From Phycisphaerales bacterium (GTDB taxonomy: Bacteria > Planctomycetota > Phycisphaerae > Phycisphaerales > SM1A02), in contig JAKVBX010000004.1 of assembly GCA_022446795.1 (NCBI GenBank), positions 139,503 to 203,502 of the forward strand: a DNA stretch of 64,000 nt. Reading direction: 5' to 3'. The notes beneath the pieces were generated by a model. That model was not told the DNA's origin and did not search any database. It saw only the letters and a program-made list of their open reading frames with translations. A program made the position numbers and the translations under genes. The stretch's first letter is position 1, and the number at the start of each line of letters is the position of its first letter. Of this stretch, positions 36,843 to 45,538 are shown piece after piece.

Positions 36843-37940
36843 ATGCCTCGCATCCTGACCTCTATCGTCGCCGGCCTGGTCTTGACCGCTGGCCTCGCCG
36901 TCGCGCAAGACGCCGCCGACTCGGCGGAAACCAACAAGCCCAAGAAGGTGCTCACCGTCGGCGACAAGGCTCCTTCGATCAAGCACATCACCTGGATCAA
37001 GGGTGAGCCGGTCGAGTCCTTTGCCAAGGGCAAGGCCTACGTCGTCGAGTGCTGGGCCACGTGGTGTGGACCGTGCATCCGCGGCATTCCCCACCTGACC
37101 AAGCTCCAGAAGGAATACAAGGACAAGGTCCGCATTCTCGGGATCGCCATCTGGGAACGAGGCGACAACCCCCTGCCGACCGTCAAGAAGTTCGTCACGG
37201 CCCAGGGCGACAAGATGGACTACACCGTCGGCATGGAGCAGAACAACTCCATCGCCGAGCATTGGATGAAGCCCGCTGGGCAGAACGGCATTCCGTGTGC
37301 GTACCTCGTCGGCAAGGACGGCCACATCGAGTGGATCGGACACCCCGGGACGATCGATCCCGTGCTCAAGTCCTACGTGGATGGCACCTGGGATCGCGAA
37401 GCCTTTGCCACCGAGTTCCGCAAGACACAGGAACGCGAGCGGGTCATGGACACGCTGTATGACAAGCTCTACGCCGCCAGTTCCAGCGGCGACCTGAGCG
37501 TGTCGATCAAGATCATCGACGAAGCCATTGCGAAGCACCCGGACATGCCGGAACTCGAGGAAATGAAGTTCCGCTTCATGCTGCGATCCGAGAAGCATGC
37601 CAAGGATGCCTATGCCCTGGGTGAGAAGATCATCACGGCCCACTGGGATGACTCCCAGATGCTCAATGCCATGAGCTGGGATGTCCTGGACAACCCGGAC
37701 GTCAAGCATCGCGACATCAACTTCGCCCTGAAGGCTGCGGAGCGTGCCAACAACCTGACCGATGGCAAGGATCCGGCCATCCTCGATACCCTCGCCCGTG
37801 CCTGGTTCGACAAGGGTGAGATGGACAAGGCCATCGCCATCCAGGAGAAGGCCGTCGAGCACGCTGAAGAGGGCCAGATGAAGGACGAGCTCAAGGCCAC
37901 GCTCAAGAAGTACATCGAGGCCCAGCCCAAGGTCGGCTGA
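36843..37940 (+). CDS. Exported TlpA-like thioredoxin with helical C-terminal domain (paralogue 2)
   Basis: 365 residues; ATG 36843 preceded by GGAG. Signal peptide 1-22 (ending GLAVAQD), thioredoxin domain with W74-C-G-P-C78 in WATWCGPCIRGIPHL, IPCAYLVGKDGHIEWIGHP around the cis-Pro, and a helical C-terminal half (DINFALKAAERANNLTDG) ending in charged residues. The redox-motif segment is identical to that of the upstream gene and the C-terminal halves correspond, so this is a tandem duplication. Unlike paralogue 1 it has an extra Cys two residues before the motif region (VECWATWC). Confidence 0.85.
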   Translation: MPRILTSIVAGLVLTAGLAVAQDAADSAETNKPKKVLTVGDKAPSIKHITWIKGEPVESFAKGKAYVVECWATWCGPCIRGIPHLTKLQKEYKDKVRILGIAIWERGDNPLPTVKKFVTAQGDKMDYTVGMEQNNSIAEHWMKPAGQNGIPCAYLVGKDGHIEWIGHPGTIDPVLKSYVDGTWDREAFATEFRKTQERERVMDTLYDKLYAASSSGDLSVSIKIIDEAIAKHPDMPELEEMKFRFMLRSEKHAKDAYALGEKIITAHWDDSQMLNAMSWDVLDNPDVKHRDINFALKAAERANNLTDGKDPAILDTLARAWFDKGEMDKAIAIQEKAVEHAEEGQMKDELKATLKKYIEAQPKVG

Positions 37941-37969
37941 TCCGCCTCACGACAGGTGACTTGATCCCC

Positions 37970-37998
37970 GGCGGGGGCGTCGATCCGGCGCCCCCGCC
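37970..37998 (+). terminator. Strong GC hairpin after the TlpA-like pair
   Basis: GGCGGGGGCG at 37970-37979 pairs perfectly with CGCCCCCGCC at 37989-37998 around a nine-base loop, about 30 bases beyond the stop codon. No T-run follows. It is probably the end of the transcription unit. Confidence 0.55.
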
Positions 37999-38048
37999 GT
38001 TGCGCGCCCAGTGCAGTACAGTGCACACAGCAACTGGGAGCACGCCAA

Positions 38049-39194
38049 GTGGTCGTCGGTGAATTTTCACAAGATGCAGAGGTACTGGTCGTCGGTGCCG
38101 GCCATGCGGGCCGAGCGGCGGCCCGAGCAGCTGCCGCGTTGGGCAAGCAGGTCATCCTCGTCGACCCGCAGGCCGAGGTCGTGATTCCCGATGTTGAGGT
38201 ACTGACGGGAAGCGTTCGATTCGTTGACAAGCGATCCGTCCAGGTGACCGGCGAGCATGTCTCGCGTGTTCGATTCACTCGCGCCATCATCTGCACCGGC
38301 TGTCGCCTCGGGCCGGCCGACTTCCGCGGGCTGGACGCCACCCGGGCTCCCTGGGATCGGTGCGACGACAGTGTCCTGGTCACGGGCTCGGGCCCGCTGG
38401 CCCTGTCGACCGCCTGCCGACATGCCAAGACCGGAGCCGATGTCGTCCTGGCCTGCCCCCGATCCAGCCTGCTGCCCAGCTTCGATCCCGTTCTCGCGGG
38501 CGTCGTGGTCGATCACCTGGCTGGCAGCCAGGTGGATCTTCTTCCGGATGTCGAGTTTGCCGGTGCGACGCCGGAATCCGATTCCGTCCGCGTGGTCCTG
38601 GGTGATGGCACCGTCCTGGGCGAGTTCGACTGGGTCATCCCCGCGGAACCTGACGGTGGTCTGGTCGAGACACTTGAGTTGAACAACACTGCTGTGGAGG
38701 TTGATGACCAGGGGTGGATCCAGGTTGATGATGTCGGTGCCACGGCCGAGCACCGTATCCGCGCCGCCGGCGGTGTCACCGGTCGTGCGCTGGAGCCGGC
38801 AGTAGCCCGGCGACATGGCCAGGTTGTTGCGGCGGCCACCTGCGACGCCGATGCCAGTTGGGACCCGGTTGCGATCCCGTCATACGTGGACGCTCCTCTC
38901 CCCGTGAGTTGGTGTGGCCTGAATGAGGCCGCCGCCGAGTCCCAGGGTCACGAGACCAGCAGTACCGGAATCGGCGAGGGAACCCAACTCGTCCGTCTCG
39001 TGCATGATCGTTCCAGCGGGCTGCTCCTGGGCGCGGGCGGCTCGGGACCCGCCGCCCGGATCGTCGCGGAAGCCACGGTCATCGCGATTGAAATGGGCGC
39101 CACCATCGAGGATCTCGCAGCCGTGATCTCGGCAGAGACCGACGGACCATCCCTCGCGGATGCCGCCCGTGCGGCCTGGAAACAACCCTCGTGA
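38049..39194 (+). CDS. Degenerate dihydrolipoamide-dehydrogenase (E3)-like protein
   Basis: 381 residues (a normal E3 has about 460), GTG start with GGGAG upstream. The FAD Rossmann motif VVGAGHAGRAAA is present. The segment that should follow, containing the redox disulfide (GGTCLNxGCIPSK in E3), is missing: the chain jumps from LGKQVILVDPQ to a GEHVSRVRF/AIICTG region. The NAD fold reads LVTGSGPLALS. The FAD-contacting Gly-Asp is AAGGV, so the Asp is lost. The C-terminal dimerisation domain is recognisable (SWCGLNEAAAESQG, TIEDLAAVISAET), but the catalytic His-Pro of AHPT is replaced by TDGPS. So it is an E3 homologue without catalytic residues. Located 2.5 kb after the E2 gene. Confidence 0.75.
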   Translation: MVVGEFSQDAEVLVVGAGHAGRAAARAAAALGKQVILVDPQAEVVIPDVEVLTGSVRFVDKRSVQVTGEHVSRVRFTRAIICTGCRLGPADFRGLDATRAPWDRCDDSVLVTGSGPLALSTACRHAKTGADVVLACPRSSLLPSFDPVLAGVVVDHLAGSQVDLLPDVEFAGATPESDSVRVVLGDGTVLGEFDWVIPAEPDGGLVETLELNNTAVEVDDQGWIQVDDVGATAEHRIRAAGGVTGRALEPAVARRHGQVVAAATCDADASWDPVAIPSYVDAPLPVSWCGLNEAAAESQGHETSSTGIGEGTQLVRLVHDRSSGLLLGAGGSGPAARIVAEATVIAIEMGATIEDLAAVISAETDGPSLADAARAAWKQPS

Positions 39195-39691
39195 AGATCG
39201 GGCTCTTTGTCGGCATCGTCCTCGTGATCCTGGCGGGGTCAACAGCCCTGCTCATCCTGATGATCAACACGCCCAAGTCGACGGTTCTCCCCGTCATCTT
39301 CACCATCTACGTAGTTGGCGAAGTCGTCGCCATCATGTTCCTGGCCTTCCACATGCTGTGGCGACCGATTGCTGGCCAGTACCCACCGCAAGCACACGGT
39401 GAAGATGCCATCACCCGAAAGATGCAGAGCTTCTCGCTGGGCATCGTCAACATGGGCATGAGTATCAACGCTACGGCGGACTCGGCACACCTTCACCTGG
39501 AACCGGTGGCCTGGCTTCGCTTCTTCGGCGCCTCGCGTATGAGCATTCCCTGGACGGACCTGAAGCCTCATGGCCGCGGTGGTCGATCCGCTCGGCTGGG
39601 AACAACCGGTCCGGTACTGCAGGGACCCAAGTGGTGCATGGAACTCGTCCAGGCATCAGAACCGGACGAAGACGATACGCCCCAGGGCTGA
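39191..39691 (+). CDS. Membrane protein of unknown function
   Basis: 166 residues from GTG 39191, overlapping the stop of the E3-like gene by four bases. Two hydrophobic helices (about 3-24 and 33-54) are followed by a soluble domain with a central SIPWTDLKPHG stretch and an acidic C-terminal tail. The middle (HLHLEPVAWLRFFGASRMSIPW) resembles beta-rich PH-like membrane proteins, but I cannot assign a family. Translational coupling suggests it acts with the E3-like protein. Confidence 0.65.
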   Translation: MKIGLFVGIVLVILAGSTALLILMINTPKSTVLPVIFTIYVVGEVVAIMFLAFHMLWRPIAGQYPPQAHGEDAITRKMQSFSLGIVNMGMSINATADSAHLHLEPVAWLRFFGASRMSIPWTDLKPHGRGGRSARLGTTGPVLQGPKWCMELVQASEPDEDDTPQG

Positions 39692-39701
39692 ACCAGGCCG
39701 T

Positions 39702-40301
39702 TCAGCGTCCAGCCGACTTCTTCGTTTCATACAGGACATCCGGTACGCGCGGTCGATCAGGTTCAACCTGTGACAGGGGTTCGCACTCGTGCCCCGTCGC
39801 CGCATGGCGCCTGGCCAGGTGCTGGTAGACCTCGGTCCCCCGGCTTTTCCAGCCGATCTCCTTCTCGGAGAGTTCCCGGATGAGCTTCGCGGGTGATCCC
39901 GCGAACAACGTCGCCGGTGGAATCTCGGTCCCTTCCTTGACGAAGGCCAGGGCACCGACGATGGAATTCTCCCCCACCACCACGTCGTCCATCAGCACCG
40001 CGTTGATGCCGATGAGGGCATTTCGACCCACGCGGCATCCATGCAGGACTGCCCCATGGCCGACATGTCCATCTTCCTCGATGACCACGTCCTTGCCGGG
40101 GAAGCAGTGCACGACGCAGGTGTCCTGGATATTGCTGCCCGCCTTCATTTCCAGCCGTCCGATGTCACCCCGCAGCACGGCATTGGGACCGACCAGGCAG
40201 CCGGCCCCGATGATCACGTCACCGATCAACACCGCCGTCGGGTGAACGAACGCGGTCTCATCAACGACCGGGCGAACGCCTTCGTACTCGTAGCACGGCA
40301 T
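39702..40301 (-). CDS. paaY: PaaY-like gamma-carbonic-anhydrase-family hexapeptide-repeat protein
   Basis: 199 residues forming a left-handed beta-helix: repeated hexapeptides such as [20 protein letters not shown] and [15 protein letters not shown]. Zinc ligands typical of the family are in CVVHCFPG and [12 protein letters not shown]. PaaY of other bacteria is a thioesterase that protects the paa pathway from dead-end CoA thioesters. The C-terminal extension ([12 protein letters not shown]) also matches PaaY. It shares ATGA with the upstream paaN gene, confirming one operon. An unspecified gamma-CA is the alternative. Confidence 0.88.
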   Translation of the reverse strand: MPCYEYEGVRPVVDETAFVHPTAVLIGDVIIGAGCLVGPNAVLRGDIGRLEMKAGSNIQDTCVVHCFPGKDVVIEEDGHVGHGAVLHGCRVGRNALIGINAVLMDDVVVGENSIVGALAFVKEGTEIPPATLFAGSPAKLIRELSEKEIGWKSRGTEVYQHLARRHAATGHECEPLSQVEPDRPRVPDVLYETKKSAGR

Positions 40302-41989
40302 CAGCCCACCGTCTCCTCGACCGCGGCCGGAACCGGAACGCGGCAGGCAACCGTTCGGAAGCGGCCGGCGACGTACGCCGTGTCACAGAGCGTGGCGTTG
40401 CCGGAGGGATTGGCCCCCGAGACATGGAAGTCACTGAAGGCCGCTGACTGGTTGACCCAGATGTGTCCCGTGAGATTGCAGGACGTAGCCACACCGGCGT
40501 CGGTCATGGCATCAACGGCCTGCTCGATCACGGCATCGTCACGGCTGTAGACGACACAGGTCAGTCCACCGTGCTGCCTGGCGCCGTCCGAGGCCAGGGC
40601 GATCGACTCCTCCGTGCTCGCCGTCTTCACGATGTACACGATGGGACCGAACATCTCCCGCTGGAAGACACCCGTGTCACTGCTGTCCACCTGGACGACC
40701 AGGGGTGTCGCCGTGCGGGCGTCCGCGAACCGCTCGTTCTCAATGGCTCCGGAGGGGCGAAGAACCTTCCCGGTGGCCGCCTTCTGCACACGGGTCGCCG
40801 TATCCTCGGATTGGATCGCACCGCAGACCTCCGCCGCCCGAGCTGGATCCGAAAGGAACCAGTCCAGGGCCTTGATGATCGCGGCGGCCGTGTCATCGAA
40901 GGAGACCCGCCCATCAGGCGTATCGATGCCGTCGGCCGGAATGTAGATGTTCTGCGGCGTGGTGCACATCTGTCCCGAGTACAGGCTGAGCGAAAACGCC
41001 ATGTTCCCGGTCAGGGCCTTGAGGTTCTCACAGCCGTCCAGGATCGCCGTGTTGATGCCCGCCTTCTCGGTATAGACCTGGGCGTGCCGAGCGTTCTCCT
41101 CGATCCAGTCACCGAATGCATTGCCACCCGTGAAGTCGACGATGCCGACCTCGGGCCGCATGACCAGGTCCTGCGCCACCGGCGAGTCCGGTGTATCGCA
41201 GGCCATCGTGACGACGTTGGGATCGAAGCCCGCCTCCGACAGGACCTCGCGGGCAATCGTCGCCGTCAGGGCCAGGGGCAGCACGGCACCGGGGTGTGGC
41301 TTGATGATCACCGCGTTCCCGGTGGCGAGACTCGCGAAGATGCCTGGATAGCTGTTCCAGGTCGGGAACGTCGAGCAGCCGATGGTCACGGCCACCCCGC
41401 GGGGAATGAGGCGGAAGGTCTTGTCCAGCGTGACCGTGTCCGTCTTGGACACCCGCTTGGTCCAGGTGGCGTGGGACGGACAGTGGTTCATCTCGCGCCA
41501 CGCATAGGCCAGTGCTTCCAGTCCACGGTCCTGCGCGTGCGGACCACCGGCCTGGAAGGCCATCATGAAACCCTGGCCCGTCGTATGCATGACCGCGAAG
41601 CCCATCTCGAAGGACCGACGGTTGAGGCGATGCAGGATCTCCAGGCAGACGCCCACGCGACATTCGGGCGTCGCCCGTTTCCAGGAATCCATGGCAGCGG
41701 CTGCTGCCGAGACCAGGACATCGAGATCCGCCTGGGGATAGGTCGTGCCGGTCTCGATGCCATACGGAGAACGTTCGCTGCCGACCCAGTCGACCGTGCC
41801 AGGCTGGTCGATCTCGAATCGGTTGCCCAGGGTCGACTTCCAGGCGGCCAGGCCATCGTCGCGAGCCGTCTCTCCGTAGATCTTTCCGCTGGGAACCTCG
41901 GGGTAGGCCGCCCAGAATTCGCGGCTGTCGATGGCAGTAAGCGCCGCTTCCAGCGTCTGTTGGTGGCGTTGGAACATTTCGTGTGACAC
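40301..41989 (-). CDS. paaN: PaaN: aldehyde dehydrogenase of phenylacetate degradation
   Basis: 562 residues from GTG 41987-41989, with AAGAGGTG upstream. ALDH-superfamily protein of the PaaN type: [20 protein letters not shown] in the NAD-binding half, [17 protein letters not shown], and the nucleophile Cys in [16 protein letters not shown]. The C-terminus has SFSDFH-like [17 protein letters not shown]. It would oxidise the semialdehyde formed on ring opening of oxepin-CoA to 3-oxo-5,6-dehydrosuberyl-CoA. Unlike PaaZ (about 680 aa) it has no C-terminal MaoC-type hydratase domain. Overlaps paaY by four bases. Confidence 0.9.
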   Translation of the reverse strand: MSHEMFQRHQQTLEAALTAIDSREFWAAYPEVPSGKIYGETARDDGLAAWKSTLGNRFEIDQPGTVDWVGSERSPYGIETGTTYPQADLDVLVSAAAAAMDSWKRATPECRVGVCLEILHRLNRRSFEMGFAVMHTTGQGFMMAFQAGGPHAQDRGLEALAYAWREMNHCPSHATWTKRVSKTDTVTLDKTFRLIPRGVAVTIGCSTFPTWNSYPGIFASLATGNAVIIKPHPGAVLPLALTATIAREVLSEAGFDPNVVTMACDTPDSPVAQDLVMRPEVGIVDFTGGNAFGDWIEENARHAQVYTEKAGINTAILDGCENLKALTGNMAFSLSLYSGQMCTTPQNIYIPADGIDTPDGRVSFDDTAAAIIKALDWFLSDPARAAEVCGAIQSEDTATRVQKAATGKVLRPSGAIENERFADARTATPLVVQVDSSDTGVFQREMFGPIVYIVKTASTEESIALASDGARQHGGLTCVVYSRDDAVIEQAVDAMTDAGVATSCNLTGHIWVNQSAAFSDFHVSGANPSGNATLCDTAYVAGRFRTVACRVPVPAAVEETVG

Positions 41990-42048
41990 CGGTTTGCACC
42001 TCTTGAGGGGGCGGAATGAAGCCGCGTCTCATCGTCGCGATCGGGCGT

Positions 42049-42084
42049 ATTGTAGCGCAGCTTTCATCGAAGCTGGGCTACAAT
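42049..42084. promoter_or_regulatory. Divergent promoter inside a 15-bp near-perfect inverted repeat
   Basis: ATTGTAGCGCAGCTT at 42049-42063 and AAGCTGGGCTACAAT at 42070-42084 are inverted copies with one mismatch and a six-base spacer. The outer six bases of each arm give TACAAT reading outwards, so the repeat places one -10 element before paaN (42049-42054, leftward) and one before the permease gene (42079-42084, rightward). It could be an operator for a dimeric repressor as well as a symmetric promoter. Confidence 0.65.
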
Positions 42085-42131
42085 GGCATCCGCCACCTGC
42101 AGGCGACGGCGGCGCAACGGATTGCACCCCC

Positions 42132-44222
42132 ATGGCTGGCCCTTCACAAGCCAATTTACGCAAAGACATCTCCCTGCTGGGCGTCTTTACCCTCTCCCTG
42201 GGGACGACGATCAGCAGTGGGTTCTTCCTGCTGCCCGGGATCGCCTTCTCCAAGGTCGGGCCCGCGATCCTGCTGTCGTACCTGCTGGCCGGCATGGTCT
42301 TCATCCCCCCGCTGCTGTGCAAGTCGGAACTGGCGACCGCCATGCCCAAGGCGGGCGGAGCCTACTTCTACCTGGATCGCGCCTTCGGGCCCATGATTGG
42401 TGCCGTCGCCGGCCTGAGTACCTGGATCTCGTTGACGCTGAAGACGTCGTTCGCCCTGGTGGGATCGGGCTTCTACATCGGTCTCTTCCTTGACGACCCA
42501 CCCATCCTGCTCATCGCCATCGGCTTCGCGATCTTCTTCGGCATCGTCAATACGGTCGGTGTCGGCAAGACCACGAAGATGCAGGCCTTCCTGGTCCTGG
42601 CCGTCATCGGCATGCTGGCCTGGTTCATTGTCCAGGGCGGCGTAAACGTCAACACCAGCCACTTCGATGACTTCCTGGGAGAAAGTGGTTTCACGATCGT
42701 CTCGATGACCGGCGTTGTCCTGGTCTCGTACATGGGACTGACCAAGGTCGCCAGCGTCGCCGAGGAGGTCCGGGACCCGGAACGCAATATCCCGCTCGGC
42801 ATCATCCTGGCCTTGATCTGCGCGATCCTGATCTACCTCTGCGGCATCGCCGTGATGATCGGGACCGTACCCGCCGAGGAACTCGCCACTACGTACACGC
42901 CGGCCGCGTTGGCTGCGGAAGCCTTCGCTGGGCGTGGTGGCATGATCGTGATCTCGATTGCCGCACTCGCCTCGTTCCTGTCCGTGGCCAACGCCGGCAT
43001 CCTCAGCGCCTCGCGATATCCCATGGCGATGAGCCGGGATCACATGATCCCAAGCATCTTCCGGCGACTGGGTCGCTTCGGAACCCCGGTACCCGCCATT
43101 GCCCTGACGGTCTCATTGATCATCGTGCAGATTCTTGTCCTGGATCCCCTGGTGATCGCCAAGTACGCCGGCACGATGAAACTGCTCCTCTTCACGATGC
43201 TGAGCATTGCCCTGATCGTGATGCGAGAGAGCAAACTGGACTCCTATGACCCCGGCTACAAGGTCCCCTTCTACCCCTGGCTGCCCATGATCGGCATCCT
43301 CGGCTGCCTGCTGGCCATGATCTTCCTCGGGTGGGTCCCGATCGTCTTTGCCGCCAGCCTGGTCGTCGTCGGCATCATCTGGTTCCGGGCCTATGCCGCG
43401 CCGCGGGTCCGGCGAGAGGGTGCGATCTATCACCTGTTCTCCCGGCTTGGTCGGCCCGACTACGACCCGCTGGATATCGAGTTGAGAGGCATCATCAAGG
43501 AGAAGGGACTCCGCCCCACCGACCCCTTTGACGAGATCATCGCGCGATCCCATGTCCTGGAATGCCAGCCCGACGACTCGTTCAGCAGCATCGCCTCCAA
43601 GGCTGCCCGCGTCCTTTCCGAGGAGACCGGCCATGCCGAGGAGGAATTCCAGAAGATGTTCCTGGAGGGAACACGGGTCGGCGCCACACCGGTCATGGGC
43701 GGCGTCGCCCTGCCTCACCTCCGGATGGACGGACTGAACCGACCACACCTGGTGCTGGTCCGCTGCCGGGAACATCTCGACGTCGAGGTCGGCTACGGAA
43801 CCGCCGAGTCGATGCACATGGCGCATGTCCATGCGCTCTTCTTCATGGCCAGCCCGGACTCCGACCCCACGCAGCATCTCCGCCTCCTGGCCAGCCTGGC
43901 GTCCGCGGTCGAGCAAGATGGTTTCATGAACCGGTGGTTGGAGGCGGACACACCGGCGGGCCTCAAGGCCGCGCTCCTGCGAAATGACAGGAGCATCACG
44001 CTGGCCATCGAGGACCGTGGCCCCTGCCGAGCCTGGATCGGCAAGCCGCTTTCGCAGATCGAGTTCCCGGAAGAGGTCCTGGTCGCCCAGATCTACCACC
44101 AGGGTGAACGACACGTGCCCACCGGCAAGACGGTTCTGGCCGCTGGCGATCACGTCATCGTGATCGGTGAAGCGGCGGGGATCGCCGCCTTGCGGGAACA
44201 GTTGGAACTGGACGCGTCCTGA
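42132..44222 (+). CDS. APC-superfamily amino-acid permease fused to PTS-IIA-like and TrkA-C-like domains
   Basis: 696 residues. The first 425 or so form about 12 membrane spans of the APC family; the first helix has the unwound motif region GTTISSGFFLLPG and a PKAGGAYFYLDRAFG follows. After a linker comes a type-2 PTS EIIA-like domain (about 460-615). Its conserved GVALPH contains His529, the position phosphorylated in true EIIA proteins. Residues 625-696 are a TrkA-C-like ligand-binding domain (RAWIGKPLSQIEFP, AGDHVIVIGEA). The fusion suggests a transporter gated by phosphorylation state and a small ligand. Divergent from paaN. Confidence 0.88.
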   Translation: MAGPSQANLRKDISLLGVFTLSLGTTISSGFFLLPGIAFSKVGPAILLSYLLAGMVFIPPLLCKSELATAMPKAGGAYFYLDRAFGPMIGAVAGLSTWISLTLKTSFALVGSGFYIGLFLDDPPILLIAIGFAIFFGIVNTVGVGKTTKMQAFLVLAVIGMLAWFIVQGGVNVNTSHFDDFLGESGFTIVSMTGVVLVSYMGLTKVASVAEEVRDPERNIPLGIILALICAILIYLCGIAVMIGTVPAEELATTYTPAALAAEAFAGRGGMIVISIAALASFLSVANAGILSASRYPMAMSRDHMIPSIFRRLGRFGTPVPAIALTVSLIIVQILVLDPLVIAKYAGTMKLLLFTMLSIALIVMRESKLDSYDPGYKVPFYPWLPMIGILGCLLAMIFLGWVPIVFAASLVVVGIIWFRAYAAPRVRREGAIYHLFSRLGRPDYDPLDIELRGIIKEKGLRPTDPFDEIIARSHVLECQPDDSFSSIASKAARVLSEETGHAEEEFQKMFLEGTRVGATPVMGGVALPHLRMDGLNRPHLVLVRCREHLDVEVGYGTAESMHMAHVHALFFMASPDSDPTQHLRLLASLASAVEQDGFMNRWLEADTPAGLKAALLRNDRSITLAIEDRGPCRAWIGKPLSQIEFPEEVLVAQIYHQGERHVPTGKTVLAAGDHVIVIGEAAGIAALREQLELDAS

Positions 44223-44228
44223 AGACGA

Positions 44229-44414
44229 TCAGCAGTCGAGGCAGCGGACCTCGGCGAAGATGCGGTCTTCCTCCGCCTTTTCCTCGCGTGCGAAGTTGAT
44301 CAGGCAACGAAGGGCCTTGCCGTGATCGGGCAGGCCGTGCTTCGAGACGATTGCGTTGAGGTACTCCACCTGGCCCGTTGACAGCTCGATGGAAACGGTC
44401 TTCTTGTCATCCAT
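44229..44414 (-). CDS. Small protein (61 aa), possible ribbon-helix-helix fold
   Basis: Begins MDDKKTVSIELSTGQVEYLN; one short strand is followed by helices (GLPDHGKALRCLINFAREE) and a Cys-rich end (CLDC). The strand-helix-helix order recalls small DNA-binding or regulatory proteins, but there is no firm family match. It starts in the gap between two rightward genes and is convergent with the permease gene (6 bases between the stops). Confidence 0.55.
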   Translation of the reverse strand: MDDKKTVSIELSTGQVEYLNAIVSKHGLPDHGKALRCLINFAREEKAEEDRIFAEVRCLDC

Positions 44415-44447
44415 GGCCGGCATCCTATCACGCGGTACCATGCCGGC

Positions 44448-45026
44448 ATGACAACCACTGATACCACCACCACCGCCCGAGACACCGTCAAGGGACTGGC
44501 CACCTGGATGCTCCTGGTTGATGGCATTCTCCTGGTCATGCTCGGCGCCATCGTGATCATCGGGGTCGATCCCGCCACCGTGGACACGACGCTCGTCCGG
44601 GTCTTCGGTGGCGTCCTGTGTGTCGCCGGGGGTCTGCTGGGCGCCCGCCTGTGGGTGATGACCCGGGACCGTGACCTGCATCCGCTGATGTGGCTCATGT
44701 CGATCGTCCCGGTCGTCCTGGGCGTCATCCTCCTGGTGTGGCCAGTGAGATCCCAGGAAGCCCTGACGCTTGTCCTCGCCCTGGCGTTGATCATCCGAGG
44801 CGTACTCGAGTCGAGCTTCGCCCTGGGCCGACGAACCCATCCCGGTTGGCCGTTCCTGCTGGGACACGGCATTGCCGCCCTGGTGATCGGCATCCTGTTC
44901 TGGATCGTGCCGACCTTCGCGGTCGTGCTGCTGATCCTGTTCATGGGCATCGACCTCATCATGCAGGGCGTTCGAAACATCTCGTTGACGCGTGATCTCA
45001 AGCAGCAGGTTCGACGTCTCGGATGA
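44448..45026 (+). CDS. HdeD-like (DUF308) membrane protein
   Basis: 192 residues with six predicted helices arranged as repeated pairs (MLLVDGILLVMLGAIVII, VLGVILLVWPVRSQEALTLV, ALVIGILFWIVPTFAVVLLI). The GVRNISL end fits the DUF308/HdeD family, which in E. coli contributes to acid resistance; its molecular role is unknown. TACCAT at 44436-44441 lies six bases before the ATG, another possible leaderless start. Confidence 0.75.
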   Translation: MTTTDTTTTARDTVKGLATWMLLVDGILLVMLGAIVIIGVDPATVDTTLVRVFGGVLCVAGGLLGARLWVMTRDRDLHPLMWLMSIVPVVLGVILLVWPVRSQEALTLVLALALIIRGVLESSFALGRRTHPGWPFLLGHGIAALVIGILFWIVPTFAVVLLILFMGIDLIMQGVRNISLTRDLKQQVRRLG

Positions 45027-45037
45027 ACTGAATACCC

Positions 45038-45538
45038 ATGCCACCCACGGAGCACACGTTCGAGGAGGCGGTCACGCTCATCACGGAGCGGGCCTATGAC
45101 GACGCCTCCCCCGTCGAGGAACTGCTCCCTCGAATCGCGTGGAAGGCGTTCGCCTTCGGCCTGGATGTGCGATTGTCCGACTCGGGAACACGGATCACGC
45201 AACCACCCGGGAAGGCGATGACCGACCTGGAAACGGCGCTTGACCACTTCCACGAGATCCTCATTGCCGAGGAATGCCAGGAGGCACTCGCCCGGGCTGC
45301 GCAAGATCGAAATGTCACCAAGCTGGCAGCTGCGATTCAACTGCACGTCGCCCGGTACGTCACCGATCGAGCCGTGACCATCATGGATATCGACGCCCAC
45401 CGACTTGAACATGCCGTGGGACTGGCGTCATTCTGCCTCTGCAGCAGCCTGCGGCTGGTCGACGTGGATGGCCCGCTTGCCGAGATCTACTGGCACGAGG
45501 TCTCGACCGCCCGTGGGGATTGCCTTCACTCCGGGTAG
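45038..45538 (+). CDS. Hypothetical protein
   Basis: 166 residues, mostly helical and acidic, starting MPPTEHTFEEAVTLITERAY. No signal peptide or span and no motif I can name. It follows the HdeD-like gene by 11 bases and probably shares its transcript. The 3' end overlaps the convergent TPR gene by 13 bases. Confidence 0.6.
   Translation: MPPTEHTFEEAVTLITERAYDDASPVEELLPRIAWKAFAFGLDVRLSDSGTRITQPPGKAMTDLETALDHFHEILIAEECQEALARAAQDRNVTKLAAAIQLHVARYVTDRAVTIMDIDAHRLEHAVGLASFCLCSSLRLVDVDGPLAEIYWHEVSTARGDCLHSG

Noticed and set aside
40463-41986. Rightward open frame of about 500 codons opposite paaN
   Set aside because: No domain or start signal; composition is typical of the reverse frame of a GC-rich gene, and paaN on the other strand is certain.
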